The notes under the pieces were generated by a model that had not been told where the DNA came from, made no database searches, and was given only the letters and a program-made list of their open reading frames with translations. From NCBI RefSeq assembly GCF_024213555.1, contig NZ_JANAVO010000001.1, positions 2,976,001 to 3,040,000 on the forward strand: a stretch of DNA of 64,000 nt. The letters are read 5' to 3'. Shown here one piece after another: positions 16,065-25,418 of this stretch. Made by a program: the position numbers and the translations under genes. The first letter of the stretch is position 1. Each line of letters starts with the position of its first letter. This DNA comes from Allokutzneria sp. A3M-2-11 16 (lineage in GTDB: Bacteria; Actinomycetota; Actinomycetes; Mycobacteriales; Pseudonocardiaceae).

Positions 16065-17687
16065 TTAGGAGAGGTCGGCGGCGGAGGCGGTGATCGCGTC
16101 GAGCAGTGGTGCGATGCGGTGCCTGGGGATGTCGATCAGGCGGATGTCCAGGTCCGTCGGGACGGGGGCCGCCTCGGTGATCAGGTCGCGGGCGGCGTTG
16201 CGGGTCAGAGTGATCCCGCTCGCCTTCGCGGTGGCGATCAAGCCTTCGCGCCACAGGTTGCCGACCTTGCCGTGCGCGCGGTCGAGGACGTGCCGGGCCA
16301 GCCGCTCGCCCGCGTCGAGGCGGGTCGCCGGGATCTGCTCGGCCACCACCACGGCCGAGCGGTCGTCGGGATTGCTGCGGAGGAACCGCAAGCGGTACTT
16401 GTGCCGCAACGCTGCGGTGAGCGCGCGTTGGCCCGCCTGGTTCGACAGGTCCAAGTGGTTGTTGGCCACGAGCACCGCCACGCGCGGCGCGGATGCGGCG
16501 AGCAGCACCCGCAGCAGCCACGGGCCCGGGTCACCAGTCGCGTTGATCGCGACCGCGGTGTCCTCGGCGGCGTTGAGCGGGCGGTCCCACGCCGGACCCC
16601 GGACCTCGTCGACCTTGAGCCGACCGTCGGCGGAAGCTATGGCGCACAAGGCTTCCAGCTGCGTTGAAGCGGTTTTCTCTTGCGCCTCAACCGATTGCGG
16701 GCCGTGCGTGTAGATCGCGGTGTTCGCCGGTCGGTCGAGGAGCTTGCGCGTCTTGGACGTCGTGCGCAGCACGTACAGCTCGCTCGCGCTGCCGACCGCC
16801 TGCGCGCCGTGGTAGCGGTTGAAGCGCGGCAGGATCGCCTCGAACAGCACGCCGAGCTGCATGATCTCCTGCTGCACCTTCAGCCCGAGCGTGGGATTGC
16901 GCTCGCTGAAGCCGTAGGCCAGCAGGATGCGCCCCATGTCCACATCGCGCAGGCACGACGCGGCGCGCGCCACGAAGAGGCCGATTCCCTCTGGCGTGTA
17001 AGGAGGATCGGTGAACACGAGATCGGCCCAGCCCTGCGCGGCCGGGGGCAGGCCGAAGCGGAAGTCCGCGTGCACGCAGCGGATGTTGAAGCCGCGCTCG
17101 GCCGCGCGGTTGTCGATGAACTCCAGCACGCGCTCGTCCAGGTCGACGACGAGCACCTCGAGATCGGGGCGCACCGCGCACACCGCGAGCGAGGTGAGGT
17201 CGTGGTCGCCGAGGCAGAGCAGCCGGGCCCCGGACAGGGTGTACTGCTCGTCGAGCCACATCGCGCGTCGCAGCATCGTTTGCGCGGTCGCGGCGACGTG
17301 GTCCAGCGCGGGCATCGGCGCGGGCACGGCGTGGATGTCCTGCTTGATCCGCGTGACCATCTCCTCGTGCGTCCGCGCGGCGACTTCGAGCGGATCGGTG
17401 TAGTTCAGGGCATTGCCCAACTCCAGCCCCAGATCGAGGTGCTCCCGGTACACCGTGGTGCGCCACGGGCGGATGCGGTAGCGGTCGCCCTCGCGCTCGA
17501 CGTCCGGCTCCATGGCGGCGAGCAGTTCCTCGACGGTGCGGCGCGGGACGGCGGGCTGGCGCACGAGCTCGGCCAGCGACTGCCAGCCGGATGTGAGCAG
17601 CGCCACGACGATCCGCAGCCTGCGGCCGTGCACTCCGTGCTCGGCGAGGAGCGCTGATACCCGCTGCACGGGGTCATCGGTGGTCAC
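16065..17687 (-). CDS. DUF43 / bis-aminopropyl spermidine synthase family protein with C-terminal extension
   Basis: A 540-residue protein. After an N-terminal winged-helix-like region (residues about 1-80), residues about 80-340 match the DUF43 (BpsA) methyltransferase-like fold: LCLGDHDLTSLAVCAV at 157-172, an acidic strand VLVVDLDERVLEFI, and TDPPYTPEG at 226-234. Archaeal and thermophile members transfer aminopropyl groups to make branched polyamines; the function of mesophilic actinobacterial homologues is not established, so the name is by family only. The roughly 200 C-terminal residues (from HGPQSVEAQEKTASTQLEAL) are an extension I do not recognise. It is a single leftward gene, convergent with the GGDEF-EAL gene. 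Confidence 0.78.
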   Translation of the reverse strand: MTTDDPVQRVSALLAEHGVHGRRLRIVVALLTSGWQSLAELVRQPAVPRRTVEELLAAMEPDVEREGDRYRIRPWRTTVYREHLDLGLELGNALNYTDPLEVAARTHEEMVTRIKQDIHAVPAPMPALDHVAATAQTMLRRAMWLDEQYTLSGARLLCLGDHDLTSLAVCAVRPDLEVLVVDLDERVLEFIDNRAAERGFNIRCVHADFRFGLPPAAQGWADLVFTDPPYTPEGIGLFVARAASCLRDVDMGRILLAYGFSERNPTLGLKVQQEIMQLGVLFEAILPRFNRYHGAQAVGSASELYVLRTTSKTRKLLDRPANTAIYTHGPQSVEAQEKTASTQLEALCAIASADGRLKVDEVRGPAWDRPLNAAEDTAVAINATGDPGPWLLRVLLAASAPRVAVLVANNHLDLSNQAGQRALTAALRHKYRLRFLRSNPDDRSAVVVAEQIPATRLDAGERLARHVLDRAHGKVGNLWREGLIATAKASGITLTRNAARDLITEAAPVPTDLDIRLIDIPRHRIAPLLDAITASAADLS

Positions 17688-17759
17688 AAACTGTTGACCT
17701 TAGACGTATCGGTCGCGCGTCCGCCTCGCCCCTGTCAGTCGATCGGACTAAGGTCGAAC

Positions 17760-17805
17760 GTCGGCGACGGCTGATGCTCACAACGGCACATCAGTCGTCG
17801 CCGAC
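17760..17805. promoter_or_regulatory. Large stem-loop upstream of the osmoprotectant ABC operon
   Basis: A 17-bp inverted repeat (GTCGGCGACGGCTGATG, one G-T pair, 12-nt loop) ends 46 bp before the first operon start. It may be a leader hairpin, an operator or a terminator of upstream transcription. Confidence 0.5.
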
Positions 17806-17851
17806 ATACGGGCGGCCGGCAAGGGGCCGTCACGACCACAAGGGGGCTCGG

Positions 17852-18961
17852 ATGATCGAGTTCCAGGCCGTGACCAAGCGCTTCGACGACGGCACCACAG
17901 CCGTCGACAACCTCGACATGGTCGTCGAAGCCGGGACAATCACCGTTTTTGTCGGGCCGTCGGGGTGTGGCAAGACGACTTCACTGCGGATGGTGAACCG
18001 CATGATCGAGCCGACCTCCGGCACCGTGCTGGTGGACGGCGAGGACATTCGAAAATCGAATCCGGCGCTGCTGCGAAGGCGAATCGGATACGTCATCCAG
18101 CAGGCCGGGCTGTTCCCGCACCGCACGGTGCTGGACAACGTCGCGACCGTGCCGCTGCTGTCCGGCTGGACGCGGCGCAAGGCGCGGGCGCGCGCGGCGG
18201 AACTGCTGGAGACAGTCGGGCTGGACGCCGCCATGGGCAAGCGCTACCCGTCGCAGCTCTCCGGTGGCCAGCAGCAGCGGGTGGGCGTGGCCCGCGCGCT
18301 CGCCGCGGACCCGCCGGTGCTGCTGATGGACGAACCCTTCAGCGCGGTCGATCCCGTTGTGCGGGAAGGACTCCAGGACGAGCTGCTGCGGTTGCAGGCG
18401 GACCTGGACAAGACCATCGTCTTCGTCACCCACGACATCGACGAGGCGGTCCGGATCGGCGAGAAGGTCGCGGTGTTCCGCAAGGGCGGCGTGCTGGCGC
18501 AGTACGCGGCGCCCGCGGAGCTGCTGTCCAACCCGGCGGACGACTTCGTGTCCTCCTTCGTCGGCAAGGACCGCGGCTACCGGGGGCTGTCCTTCCTCCA
18601 GGCCGACGGCATCCAGCTCGGTGGGGTCAGCACGATGGGCCTCCACGGTGAACACCTGTCCGGGGAACGACCGTCCACTGTGGGCGGTCCGGACTGGACG
18701 CTGGTGCTCGACGACGACGGCCGCCCCCGTGGCTGGCTCCCGCCGGGCGTGGTCATCCAGGGCGAGCCCGCCGAGGAGGACCTGCGCCCCGGTGGTTCGC
18801 TGTACACGGAGGGAACCGCGCTGCGCGGGGCACTGGACGCCGCGCTGTCGTCGCCGTCCGGCCTCGGGGTCGTGGTGGACGACGCCGGTCGCTACACCGG
18901 GGTCGTCACAGCGCAGCAGGTGATCGACCTGATCGAGGAGCGGCGGAAGGACGCCGCCTGA
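17852..18961 (+). CDS. Osmoprotectant (glycine betaine/choline-type) ABC transporter ATPase
   Basis: 369 residues, OpuCA/ProV class. Walker A is GPSGCGKTT, the Q-loop follows in YVIQQAGLFPHRTV, the signature is LSGGQQQRVGVARAL, Walker B is VLLMDEPFSAVDP and the switch histidine is in FVTHDIDEA. Past residue 240 comes a CBS-like regulatory tail (GLGVVVDDAGRYTGVVTAQQ), typical of this class, which senses ionic strength in homologues. ATG 17852 has AGGGGG 5 bp upstream. The stop overlaps the next start (TGATG). It heads a four-gene operon: ATPase, two permeases, binding protein. Confidence 0.93.
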   Translation: MIEFQAVTKRFDDGTTAVDNLDMVVEAGTITVFVGPSGCGKTTSLRMVNRMIEPTSGTVLVDGEDIRKSNPALLRRRIGYVIQQAGLFPHRTVLDNVATVPLLSGWTRRKARARAAELLETVGLDAAMGKRYPSQLSGGQQQRVGVARALAADPPVLLMDEPFSAVDPVVREGLQDELLRLQADLDKTIVFVTHDIDEAVRIGEKVAVFRKGGVLAQYAAPAELLSNPADDFVSSFVGKDRGYRGLSFLQADGIQLGGVSTMGLHGEHLSGERPSTVGGPDWTLVLDDDGRPRGWLPPGVVIQGEPAEEDLRPGGSLYTEGTALRGALDAALSSPSGLGVVVDDAGRYTGVVTAQQVIDLIEERRKDAA

Positions 18962-19626
18962 TGTTCGACGACCTCTCGCGGTACCTGAGCAGCACGAGCA
19001 ACCAGGAACTGGTGCTCACCCAACTCCTGCAACACATCTACCTCTCCCTGCTGCCACTGGTGATCGGGCTCGCGCTGGCCATCCCGCTGGGCTGGCTGGC
19101 GCACCGCTACCGCGCGGCGAGCGGCGTGGTGTTCGGTGTCTCCAACGCCGTCTACACGGTTCCGTCGCTCGCGCTGTTCGTGGTGATCCCGGTGGTGCTC
19201 GGCACGCAGATCCTGGACAGCCTCAACGTCGTGGTGGCGCTGACCATCTACACCACGGCGCTGCTCGTCCGGCCGGTCTGCGACGCGCTGGACGCGGTGC
19301 CCTTCCACGTGGTCGCCGCCGCGACCGCGATGGGCTACCGGCCGGTGCGGCGCTTCGTCACCGTCGAGCTGCCGCTGTCGGTCCCGGTGCTCTCCGCCGG
19401 GGTCCGGGTGGCGTCGGTGAGCAACATCAGCCTGGTCAGCGTCGGCGCGCTGATCGGCACCGGCGGGCTCGGCGTGCTGTTCACCAGCGGCTTCCAGATC
19501 AGCTACACCGCGCCGATCATCGTCGGCATCGTGCTCACCCTGGTGCTGGCGCTGGTGGTGGACCTGATCCTGGTCGGGCTGCGCCGGGCGCTGACCCCCT
19601 GGCTGCGCGCGGGAGGCACCACATGA
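18961..19626 (+). CDS. Osmoprotectant ABC transporter permease (OpuCB-like)
   Basis: A 221-residue inner-membrane permease of the BPD_transp_1 type with about five to six helices (first: HIYLSLLPLVIGLALAIPLG). The cytoplasmic EAA-loop region is VVAAATAMGYRPVRRFVTVE, which contacts the ATPase. It overlaps the ATPase gene by one base and the next permease by four bases, so translation is coupled. With its partner it would form the heterodimeric channel for betaine-like solutes. Confidence 0.92.
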   Translation: MFDDLSRYLSSTSNQELVLTQLLQHIYLSLLPLVIGLALAIPLGWLAHRYRAASGVVFGVSNAVYTVPSLALFVVIPVVLGTQILDSLNVVVALTIYTTALLVRPVCDALDAVPFHVVAAATAMGYRPVRRFVTVELPLSVPVLSAGVRVASVSNISLVSVGALIGTGGLGVLFTSGFQISYTAPIIVGIVLTLVLALVVDLILVGLRRALTPWLRAGGTT

Positions 19627-20339
19627 TCCTCCAGGAGCTGTTCGGCTGGTTCGGCGATCCCGCGCACTGGCAGGGCCCGGACGGGGTGCCGAACCGGATG
19701 CTGGAGCACCTCGGCTACACGCTGCTCTCGGTGTTCGGCGCCGCCGCCATCGCGATCCCGCTCGGCCTGTACGTGGGCCACAGCGGCCGGGGCGGCGTCG
19801 TGCTGGTCGGGCTGAGCAACGCGATGCGGGCGCTGCCGACGCTGGGCCTGGTGACCTTCCTGTTCCTGATCGCGGGCGGCAGCGAGGCGGGCACCATCGT
19901 CGGCCTCATCGTGCTCGCGGTGCCGCCGATCCTGGCGGGCACGTACTCCGGCGTGCAGGACACCGACCGCGGCGTGGTGGACGCCGCCCGCGGCATGGGG
20001 ATGACCGGCTGGCAGCGGCTGTGGCAGGTGGAGGTGCCCAACGCGCTGCCGCTGCTGATGGGCGGGCTGCGCAACGCGGCCCTGCAGGTGGTGGCGACCG
20101 CCTCGGTCGCCGCGTACGTGGGGCTCGGCGGCCTCGGCAGGCTGCTGCTCGACGGGCTCCGGGTGATCGACTACTCGAAGGTGCTGGCCGGAGCGCTGTT
20201 CATCGCGCTGCTCGCGGTGCTGCTGGACCTGGTGCTCGCCGGGTTGCAGCGGATCATCGTGCCGCGCGGGCTCCGGGTGGCCGCGGCCGCGGTCGCGGGG
20301 CGGCCCAAAGCAAGATCCTCAGGAAGGACTGAGTCATGA
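19623..20339 (+). CDS. Osmoprotectant ABC transporter permease (OpuCD-like)
   Basis: A 238-residue permease of the same family as its upstream partner. Hydrophobic helices include LSVFGAAAIAIPLGLYVGHS and TIVGLIVLAVPPILAGTYSG. The EAA loop is VVDAARGMGMTGWQRLWQVE. A basic C-terminus follows the last helix. It starts with ATGA overlapping the previous stop, and the binding-protein ATG overlaps its own stop, keeping the four genes in one translationally coupled unit. Confidence 0.92.
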   Translation: MILQELFGWFGDPAHWQGPDGVPNRMLEHLGYTLLSVFGAAAIAIPLGLYVGHSGRGGVVLVGLSNAMRALPTLGLVTFLFLIAGGSEAGTIVGLIVLAVPPILAGTYSGVQDTDRGVVDAARGMGMTGWQRLWQVEVPNALPLLMGGLRNAALQVVATASVAAYVGLGGLGRLLLDGLRVIDYSKVLAGALFIALLAVLLDLVLAGLQRIIVPRGLRVAAAAVAGRPKARSSGRTES

Positions 20340-21217
20340 AGCGCACCATGGCGGTCGTGGCGGCCGCCGCCCTCGTGCTCACCGGGTGCGGTGGCGATCC
20401 GCTCAAGGGCGGAGGCGGCGCGGCTGGTGGCCAGATCGTCATCGGCTCGGCGGACTTCTCCGAGAGCGAACTGCTGATGCACATCTACGCGGGCGCGCTG
20501 ACCAACGCCGGCGTGCAGGTCACCACCAAGCCGCGCGTCGGCTCGCGCGAGGTCCTGGTGAAGGCGTTGCAGGACAAGTCGCTCGCCGTGGTGCCGGAGT
20601 ACAGCGGGAACCTGTTGCAGTACTTCGACAAGCAGAACCCCGCGGCGCAGCCGGACGAGGTCGTGGCGGCGCTGAAGCAGAAGGTGCCCGGTGGTCTTGA
20701 GGTGCTGGAGAAGGCCGCGGCCGAGGACTCCGACGCGCTCGTGGTGTCCAAGGACCTCGCCAACCAGGGGATCAGGTCGATCGCCGACCTCGGGCCGAAG
20801 TGCTCGCAGTACGTGCTCGGCGCGGCGGGGGAGTGGAAGGACCGCTGGCCCGCCAAGATCGCCCAGCTCTACGGCTGCACCTTCAAGGAGATCAAGACCA
20901 CCGACGCGGCGGGCCCGGTGACGGTGGAGGCGCTGAAGAGCGGCCAGGTGCAGGTGGCCAACCTGTTCACCACCGCATCGGCCATCAGCGCCAACGGTTT
21001 CGTGGCGCTGGAGGACCCGAAGCGGCTCTACCCGGCGCAGAACATCCTGCCGCTGATCCGCTCGGAAGCCTTGGACGCCAAGGGCAAGGCGGCGTTGAAC
21101 AAGGTCTCGGCCGCGCTGACCACCGACAAGCTGGTGGCGCTCAACAAGCGCATCGAGATCGACAAGGAGACCGTTGCCGACGTCGCCAAGGAGTTCGTGA
21201 CGCAGAACAAGCTCTGA
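20336..21217 (+). CDS. Osmoprotectant ABC transporter substrate-binding lipoprotein (OpuCC-like)
   Basis: A 293-residue OpuAC-domain protein that captures quaternary amines outside the membrane. The signal sequence ends in the lipobox LVLTGC. The mature part starts with VIGSADFSESELLMHIYAGA, the usual first strand and helix of this fold, and includes VVPEYSGNLLQYF, a segment conserved around the substrate pocket. Exact ligand (glycine betaine, choline, carnitine, proline betaine) cannot be set from sequence. It is the last gene of the operon and is followed by a hairpin terminator. Confidence 0.92.
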   Translation: MKRTMAVVAAAALVLTGCGGDPLKGGGGAAGGQIVIGSADFSESELLMHIYAGALTNAGVQVTTKPRVGSREVLVKALQDKSLAVVPEYSGNLLQYFDKQNPAAQPDEVVAALKQKVPGGLEVLEKAAAEDSDALVVSKDLANQGIRSIADLGPKCSQYVLGAAGEWKDRWPAKIAQLYGCTFKEIKTTDAAGPVTVEALKSGQVQVANLFTTASAISANGFVALEDPKRLYPAQNILPLIRSEALDAKGKAALNKVSAALTTDKLVALNKRIEIDKETVADVAKEFVTQNKL

Positions 21218-21228
21218 TCTTTCTGTTT

Positions 21229-21263
21229 CGGCGGGCATCCCTCACTGCTGGGGGTGCCCGCCG
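21229..21263. terminator. Hairpin between convergent genes
   Basis: CGGCGGGCATCCC and GGGGTGCCCGCCG (one mismatch, 9-nt loop) lie just after the binding-protein stop and overlap the 3' end of the convergent IclR gene. It follows TTTCTGTTT on the plus strand. Confidence 0.7.
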
Positions 21264-22024
21264 ATGCGCGTCGTGAGGTCGGAGGCGACGCGGCGCACGG
21301 GCGCTGCCAGCTCCGGCCAGGTCTGCCCGCACTCGTCCTCGCAGATGTGGCGCAGCGTCAACCCGATCGCGGCGACCGGGCGTTGCCCGTGGTCGAAGAC
21401 CGCCGCGGCCACGGACGCGAAGCCCGCGGTGACGTGGCCGTCCTCGACCGCCCAGCCGCGGCGGCGCTCCGCCCCGAGCAGCCTGCGCAGGCTCGGCAGG
21501 TCCTTCGGGCCTCGCCCGGTGCGGTCGAGGAAGCTGTGCTGATCCGGGAAGAGCGCGCGGACCTGGGCGGCGGGCAGCGCGGCCAGCATCGCCCTGCCGG
21601 AGGCGGGCAGGTGCGCGGGGAGCCGGACCCCGACGTCGGTGACCAGCGTCTGCGGACGCCTCGGTTGCTCCTTGAGCAGGTACAGGGCTTCGCCGCCGTG
21701 CAGTACGCCGAGCTGCGCGGTGAAGCCCGTTTCGTCCACCAGGCGGCGCAGCAGCGGGCGCGCGAGGCGTTCCAGCGGGTCGTGCCGGAGGTAGGCCGAG
21801 CCCAGTTCGAACGCCGCCACGCCGAGCCCGTAGCGGCGCTCCTCCGGCAGGTGCGTGACGAACCCGGCCTCGTGCAGTTCCGCGAGCAGGTGATACGTCG
21901 TCGACCTCGGCAACTTCAGCTCGCGCGCCAGTGCCGCCGCCGACACCGGCCCCGGACGGCTCGCCAGCGACTTCAACACCGCCAACCCCCTCCGCAACGC
22001 CGGCACATCACTGCTGGCCCCCAC
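21242..22024 (-). CDS. IclR-family regulator of the hut operon
   Basis: About 260 residues. The N-terminal winged helix (VPALRRGLAVLKSLASRPGP, LARELKLPRSTTYHLLAELH) is followed by the IclR effector-binding domain (LGSAYLRHDPLERLARPLLR, GRAMLAALPAAQVRALFP, AIGLTLRH). It is divergent from hutH, so the contextual role is control of histidine use; the effector may be urocanate or histidine, which is not shown. GTG 22024 was chosen because AAGGAGGAGG lies 5-6 bp upstream on the minus strand. Its 3' end overlaps the terminator of the osmoprotectant operon. Confidence 0.88.
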   Translation of the reverse strand: MGASSDVPALRRGLAVLKSLASRPGPVSAAALARELKLPRSTTYHLLAELHEAGFVTHLPEERRYGLGVAAFELGSAYLRHDPLERLARPLLRRLVDETGFTAQLGVLHGGEALYLLKEQPRRPQTLVTDVGVRLPAHLPASGRAMLAALPAAQVRALFPDQHSFLDRTGRGPKDLPSLRRLLGAERRRGWAVEDGHVTAGFASVAAAVFDHGQRPVAAIGLTLRHICEDECGQTWPELAAPVRRVASDLTTRIGGHPQQ

Positions 22025-22082
22025 GCCCACCTCCTCCTTCCCACCCCGATCCACCCCATCCCCCAATCGGTACTCCGTGTTC

Positions 22083-22133
22083 CCTGAATGAGTCGTTCGG
22101 GGCGCTCAGTTCCCTGAACGACTCGTTCAGGGC
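22083..22133. repeat. Two tandem copies of a 21-bp palindrome
   Basis: Copy 2 (22113-22133) is perfect: CCCTGAACGA, one base, TCGTTCAGGG. Copy 1 (22083-22103) has the same layout with two arm mismatches. They sit 30 bp apart in the intergenic region between the IclR gene and hutH. Confidence 0.75.
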
Positions 22134-22150
22134 GTAAACGCGGGGCGGAG

Positions 22151-22168
22151 TGTCTGGGGTTTCAGACA
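22151..22168. promoter_or_regulatory. Candidate IclR operator upstream of hutH
   Basis: TGTCTG and CAGACA arms with a 6-bp spacer lie 54 bp upstream of the hutH start, within the divergent promoter region. Size and position fit an IclR-dimer site. Confidence 0.5.
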
Positions 22169-22221
22169 GTGTCACACGGTGCGGGGTTGGGGGCGGTGGC
22201 GCGAGCGGGTGTGATGGGGGC

Positions 22222-23763
22222 ATGTCGCACGTTCCTGTCGGCTTGAAGCCGCTGTCCAGGGCGCAGGTGCTCGCCGTCGTCCGCGGCGGAGCGCCGGTGG
22301 AGATCACCGCGGAGGCCCGCGAGGCGGTCGCCGCGGCCCGCGCCCACATCGAGGCGCTGGCCGCCGCCGAGACCCCCACGTACGGGGTGTCCACCGGTTT
22401 CGGCGCGCTGGCCACCAAGCACATCCCGCTCGACCGCAGGGCCGCGTTGCAGCGGTCGCTGATCCGCTCGCACGCCGCGGGTGCTGGGCCGGAGGTGGAG
22501 GCCGAGGTCGTCCGGGGGCTGATGCTGCTGCGGTTGCGCACGCTCGCATCGGGGCACACCGGCGTTCGATTGTCCACTGTGGACGCATTGGCGGGGATGC
22601 TCAACGCGGGCATCACGCCGGTGGTGCACGAGTACGGCTCGCTCGGCTGCTCCGGCGACCTCGCCCCGCTGTCGTCGATCGCGCTCGCGCTCATGGGCGA
22701 GGGCCAGGTCCGTGACGGCGGAGGAGACCTGCGCGACGCTGCGGAGGCGCTGTACGAGGCCGGGCTCGAACCGCTCCAGCTCGCCGAGAAGGAGGGGCTG
22801 GCGCTGATCAACGGCACCGACGGCATGCTCGGCATGCTGGTCATGGCCTGCGCCGACCTCGCGGAGCTGCTCGACGTCGCCGACCTCACCGCCGCGATGA
22901 GCGTCGAAGCCCTGCTGGGCACCGACCGCGTCTTCGCGCCGGAGCTGCACGCCCTCCGCCCGCACCCCGGGCAGGCGTTGTCGGCTTCGCGGATGGCCGC
23001 GTTCCTCAAGGACTCGGGCATCGTCGCGAGCCACCGGGGCCCGGACTGCAACCGCGTCCAGGACGCGTACTCCCTGCGCTGCGCCCCGCAGGTGCACGGC
23101 GCGGCCCGCGACAGCCTCACGCACGCGGAAACCGTTGCGGAGCGCGAACTCGCGTCGGCGATCGACAACCCCGTTGTGCTGGCGGACGGCCGCGTCGAGT
23201 CCAACGGCAACTTCCACGGCGCCCCAGTGGCTTACGTGCTCGACTTCCTGGCGATCCCGCTCGCCGACGTCGCGAGCATGGCAGAGCGCCGCACCGACCG
23301 GATGCTCGACAAGGCGCGCTCGCACGGGCTGCCGCCGTTCCTCGCCGATGACCCCGGCGTCGACTCCGGCCACATGATCGCCCAGTACACGCAGGCCGCG
23401 GTCGTGTCCGAGCTCAAGCGCCTCGCGGTGCCCGCCTCGGTCGACTCCATTCCCAGCAGCGCCATGCAGGAAGACCACGTGTCCATGGGCTGGTCCGCCG
23501 CGCGCAAGCTGCGCAAGGCGATCGACGGGCTGCGCACCGTGCTGGCCATCGAGCTGCTGACCGCGGCGCGGGCCATCGACATGCGCGCCCCGTTGCAGCC
23601 CGGCCCGGCAGGCGCGGGAGTCCTTGCCCTGCTTCGTGAATCCGCGGGCGGTCCCGGCCCGGACCGCCACCTCGCACCCGAGATCGCCGCGGCCGAGGAG
23701 CTGATCCGCTCCGGTGCCGTACTTGCCCACCTTGAGTCCATTGTGGACGGGAGAAACCGGTGA
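22222..23763 (+). CDS. hutH: Histidine ammonia-lyase
   Basis: A 513-residue enzyme converting L-histidine to urocanate and ammonia, the first step of histidine breakdown. The MIO cofactor forms from the tripeptide CSG near residues 143-145 ([12 protein letters not shown]); actinobacterial HutH commonly has CSG where others have ASG. Other family blocks are [42 protein letters not shown] and [23 protein letters not shown] 22222 follows GGGGG. The gene heads a five-gene operon and overlaps hutU by 4 bp. Confidence 0.97.
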   Translation: MSHVPVGLKPLSRAQVLAVVRGGAPVEITAEAREAVAAARAHIEALAAAETPTYGVSTGFGALATKHIPLDRRAALQRSLIRSHAAGAGPEVEAEVVRGLMLLRLRTLASGHTGVRLSTVDALAGMLNAGITPVVHEYGSLGCSGDLAPLSSIALALMGEGQVRDGGGDLRDAAEALYEAGLEPLQLAEKEGLALINGTDGMLGMLVMACADLAELLDVADLTAAMSVEALLGTDRVFAPELHALRPHPGQALSASRMAAFLKDSGIVASHRGPDCNRVQDAYSLRCAPQVHGAARDSLTHAETVAERELASAIDNPVVLADGRVESNGNFHGAPVAYVLDFLAIPLADVASMAERRTDRMLDKARSHGLPPFLADDPGVDSGHMIAQYTQAAVVSELKRLAVPASVDSIPSSAMQEDHVSMGWSAARKLRKAIDGLRTVLAIELLTAARAIDMRAPLQPGPAGAGVLALLRESAGGPGPDRHLAPEIAAAEELIRSGAVLAHLESIVDGRNR

Positions 23764-25418
23764 ACGCAGGACCTCGCCCCGTACGTGCCGCCCGGGGGAC
23801 CGAACTGACCGCGCGCAGCTGGGCCACGGAGGCGCCGCTGCGCATGCTGCAGAACAACCTGGACCCGGAGGTCGCCGAGCGCCCGGACGACCTGGTCGTC
23901 TACGGCGGCACCGGAAAGGCCGTCCGCGACTGGAACTGCTTCGACGCGATCACCCGCGAGCTGCGGAACCTGGCCGAGGACGAGACCCTGCTCGTCCAGT
24001 CCGGCAAGCCGGTCGGCGTGCTGCGCACCCACGAATGGGCGCCGCGCGTGCTGATCGCGAACTCCAACCTGGTGGGGGACTGGGCCACCTGGCCGGAGTT
24101 CCGCAAGCTCGAAGCGCAGGGCCTGACCATGTACGGCCAGATGACCGCGGGCTCGTGGATTTACATTGGCACGCAAGGGATTCTCCAGGGGACCTACGAG
24201 ACCTTCGCTGCTGTGGCGCAGAAGCGCTTCGGTGGCACGCTCGCCGGGACCCTGACCGTCACCGCCGGTCTCGGTGGCATGGGCGGCGCCCAGCCGCTCG
24301 CGGTCACGATGAACGAGGGCGTCGCGCTGGTCATCGAGGTCGACCGGGAGCGCGCTCGGCGCCGCGTCGAGACCCGCTACCTCGACGAGGTCGCCGACGA
24401 CTTGGACGACGCGATTTCCCGTGTCCTGTCAGCGAAATCTTCTCGACGGGCGCTCTCGGTCGGCGTGATCGGCAATGCCGCCGAAGTGTTGCCGGAGCTG
24501 CTGCGCCGAGGCGTCGCGGTGGACGTGGTGACCGACCAGACCTCCGCGCACGATCCGTTGGCGTACCTGCCGAAGGGCGTCTCGGTGGAGGAGTGGGCCG
24601 ACTACGCCGCCGCCAAGCCCGAGGAGTTCACCATGCGCGCCCGCGAGTCGATGGTCGAGCACGTGGCCGCGATGGTCGGGTTCCAGGACGCGGGCGCCGA
24701 GGTCTTCGACTACGGCAACTCCATCCGCGGTGAGGCGCAGCTCGGCGGCTACGAGCGGGCCTTCGACTTCCCCGGCTTCGTGCCCGCCTACATCCGCCCG
24801 CTGTTCTGCGAGGGCAAGGGCCCGTTCCGCTGGGCCGCGCTCTCCGGTGACCCGGAGGACATCGCCAAGACCGACCGCGCGATCCTGGAGCTGTTCCCGG
24901 AGAACGAGCAGCTCGCACGCTGGATCAAGATGGCGGGCGAACGCGTTGCCTTCCAAGGGCTTCCGTCGCGGATCTGCTGGCTCGGCTACGGTGAGCGGCA
25001 CCTCGCGGGCCTGAAGTTCAACGAGATGGTGGCCTCCGGCGAGCTGTCCGCGCCGATCGTGATCGGCCGCGACCACCTCGACTGCGGTTCGGTGGCCTCC
25101 CCGTACCGCGAGACCGAGGCGATGGCGGACGGCTCGGACGCGATCGCCGACTGGCCGCTGCTGAACGCGCTGATCAACACCGCGTCCGGCGCGAGCTGGG
25201 TGTCCATCCACCACGGCGGCGGAGTGGGCATCGGCCGCTCCATCCACGCCGGTCAGGTAACCGTCGCCGACGGAACCGAGCTGGCCGCGCAGAAGCTGGA
25301 GCGCGTGCTGACAAACGACCCGGCGATGGGCGTTCTGCGCCACGTCGACGCGGGTTACGACCGTGCGGACGAGGTCGCTGCCGAGCGTGGCGTGACGATC
25401 CCGGTCGCCAAGTCATGA
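23760..25418 (+). CDS. hutU: Urocanate hydratase
   Basis: A 552-residue NAD-dependent urocanase producing 4-imidazolone-5-propionate. Recognised blocks: [20 protein letters not shown] at the N-terminus, [38 protein letters not shown], the NAD-binding [20 protein letters not shown], and the cysteine-containing [19 protein letters not shown]. The tail [20 protein letters not shown] is also diagnostic. The GTG start overlaps the hutH stop (GTGA) and the next gene's ATG overlaps its stop, so translation is coupled across the operon. Confidence 0.97.
   Translation: MNAGPRPVRAARGTELTARSWATEAPLRMLQNNLDPEVAERPDDLVVYGGTGKAVRDWNCFDAITRELRNLAEDETLLVQSGKPVGVLRTHEWAPRVLIANSNLVGDWATWPEFRKLEAQGLTMYGQMTAGSWIYIGTQGILQGTYETFAAVAQKRFGGTLAGTLTVTAGLGGMGGAQPLAVTMNEGVALVIEVDRERARRRVETRYLDEVADDLDDAISRVLSAKSSRRALSVGVIGNAAEVLPELLRRGVAVDVVTDQTSAHDPLAYLPKGVSVEEWADYAAAKPEEFTMRARESMVEHVAAMVGFQDAGAEVFDYGNSIRGEAQLGGYERAFDFPGFVPAYIRPLFCEGKGPFRWAALSGDPEDIAKTDRAILELFPENEQLARWIKMAGERVAFQGLPSRICWLGYGERHLAGLKFNEMVASGELSAPIVIGRDHLDCGSVASPYRETEAMADGSDAIADWPLLNALINTASGASWVSIHHGGGVGIGRSIHAGQVTVADGTELAAQKLERVLTNDPAMGVLRHVDAGYDRADEVAAERGVTIPVAKS

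Noticed and set aside
22083-22133. Two palindromes as a minimal CRISPR or attachment site
   Set aside because: Only two copies, no cas or integrase genes nearby, and the position is a divergent promoter.
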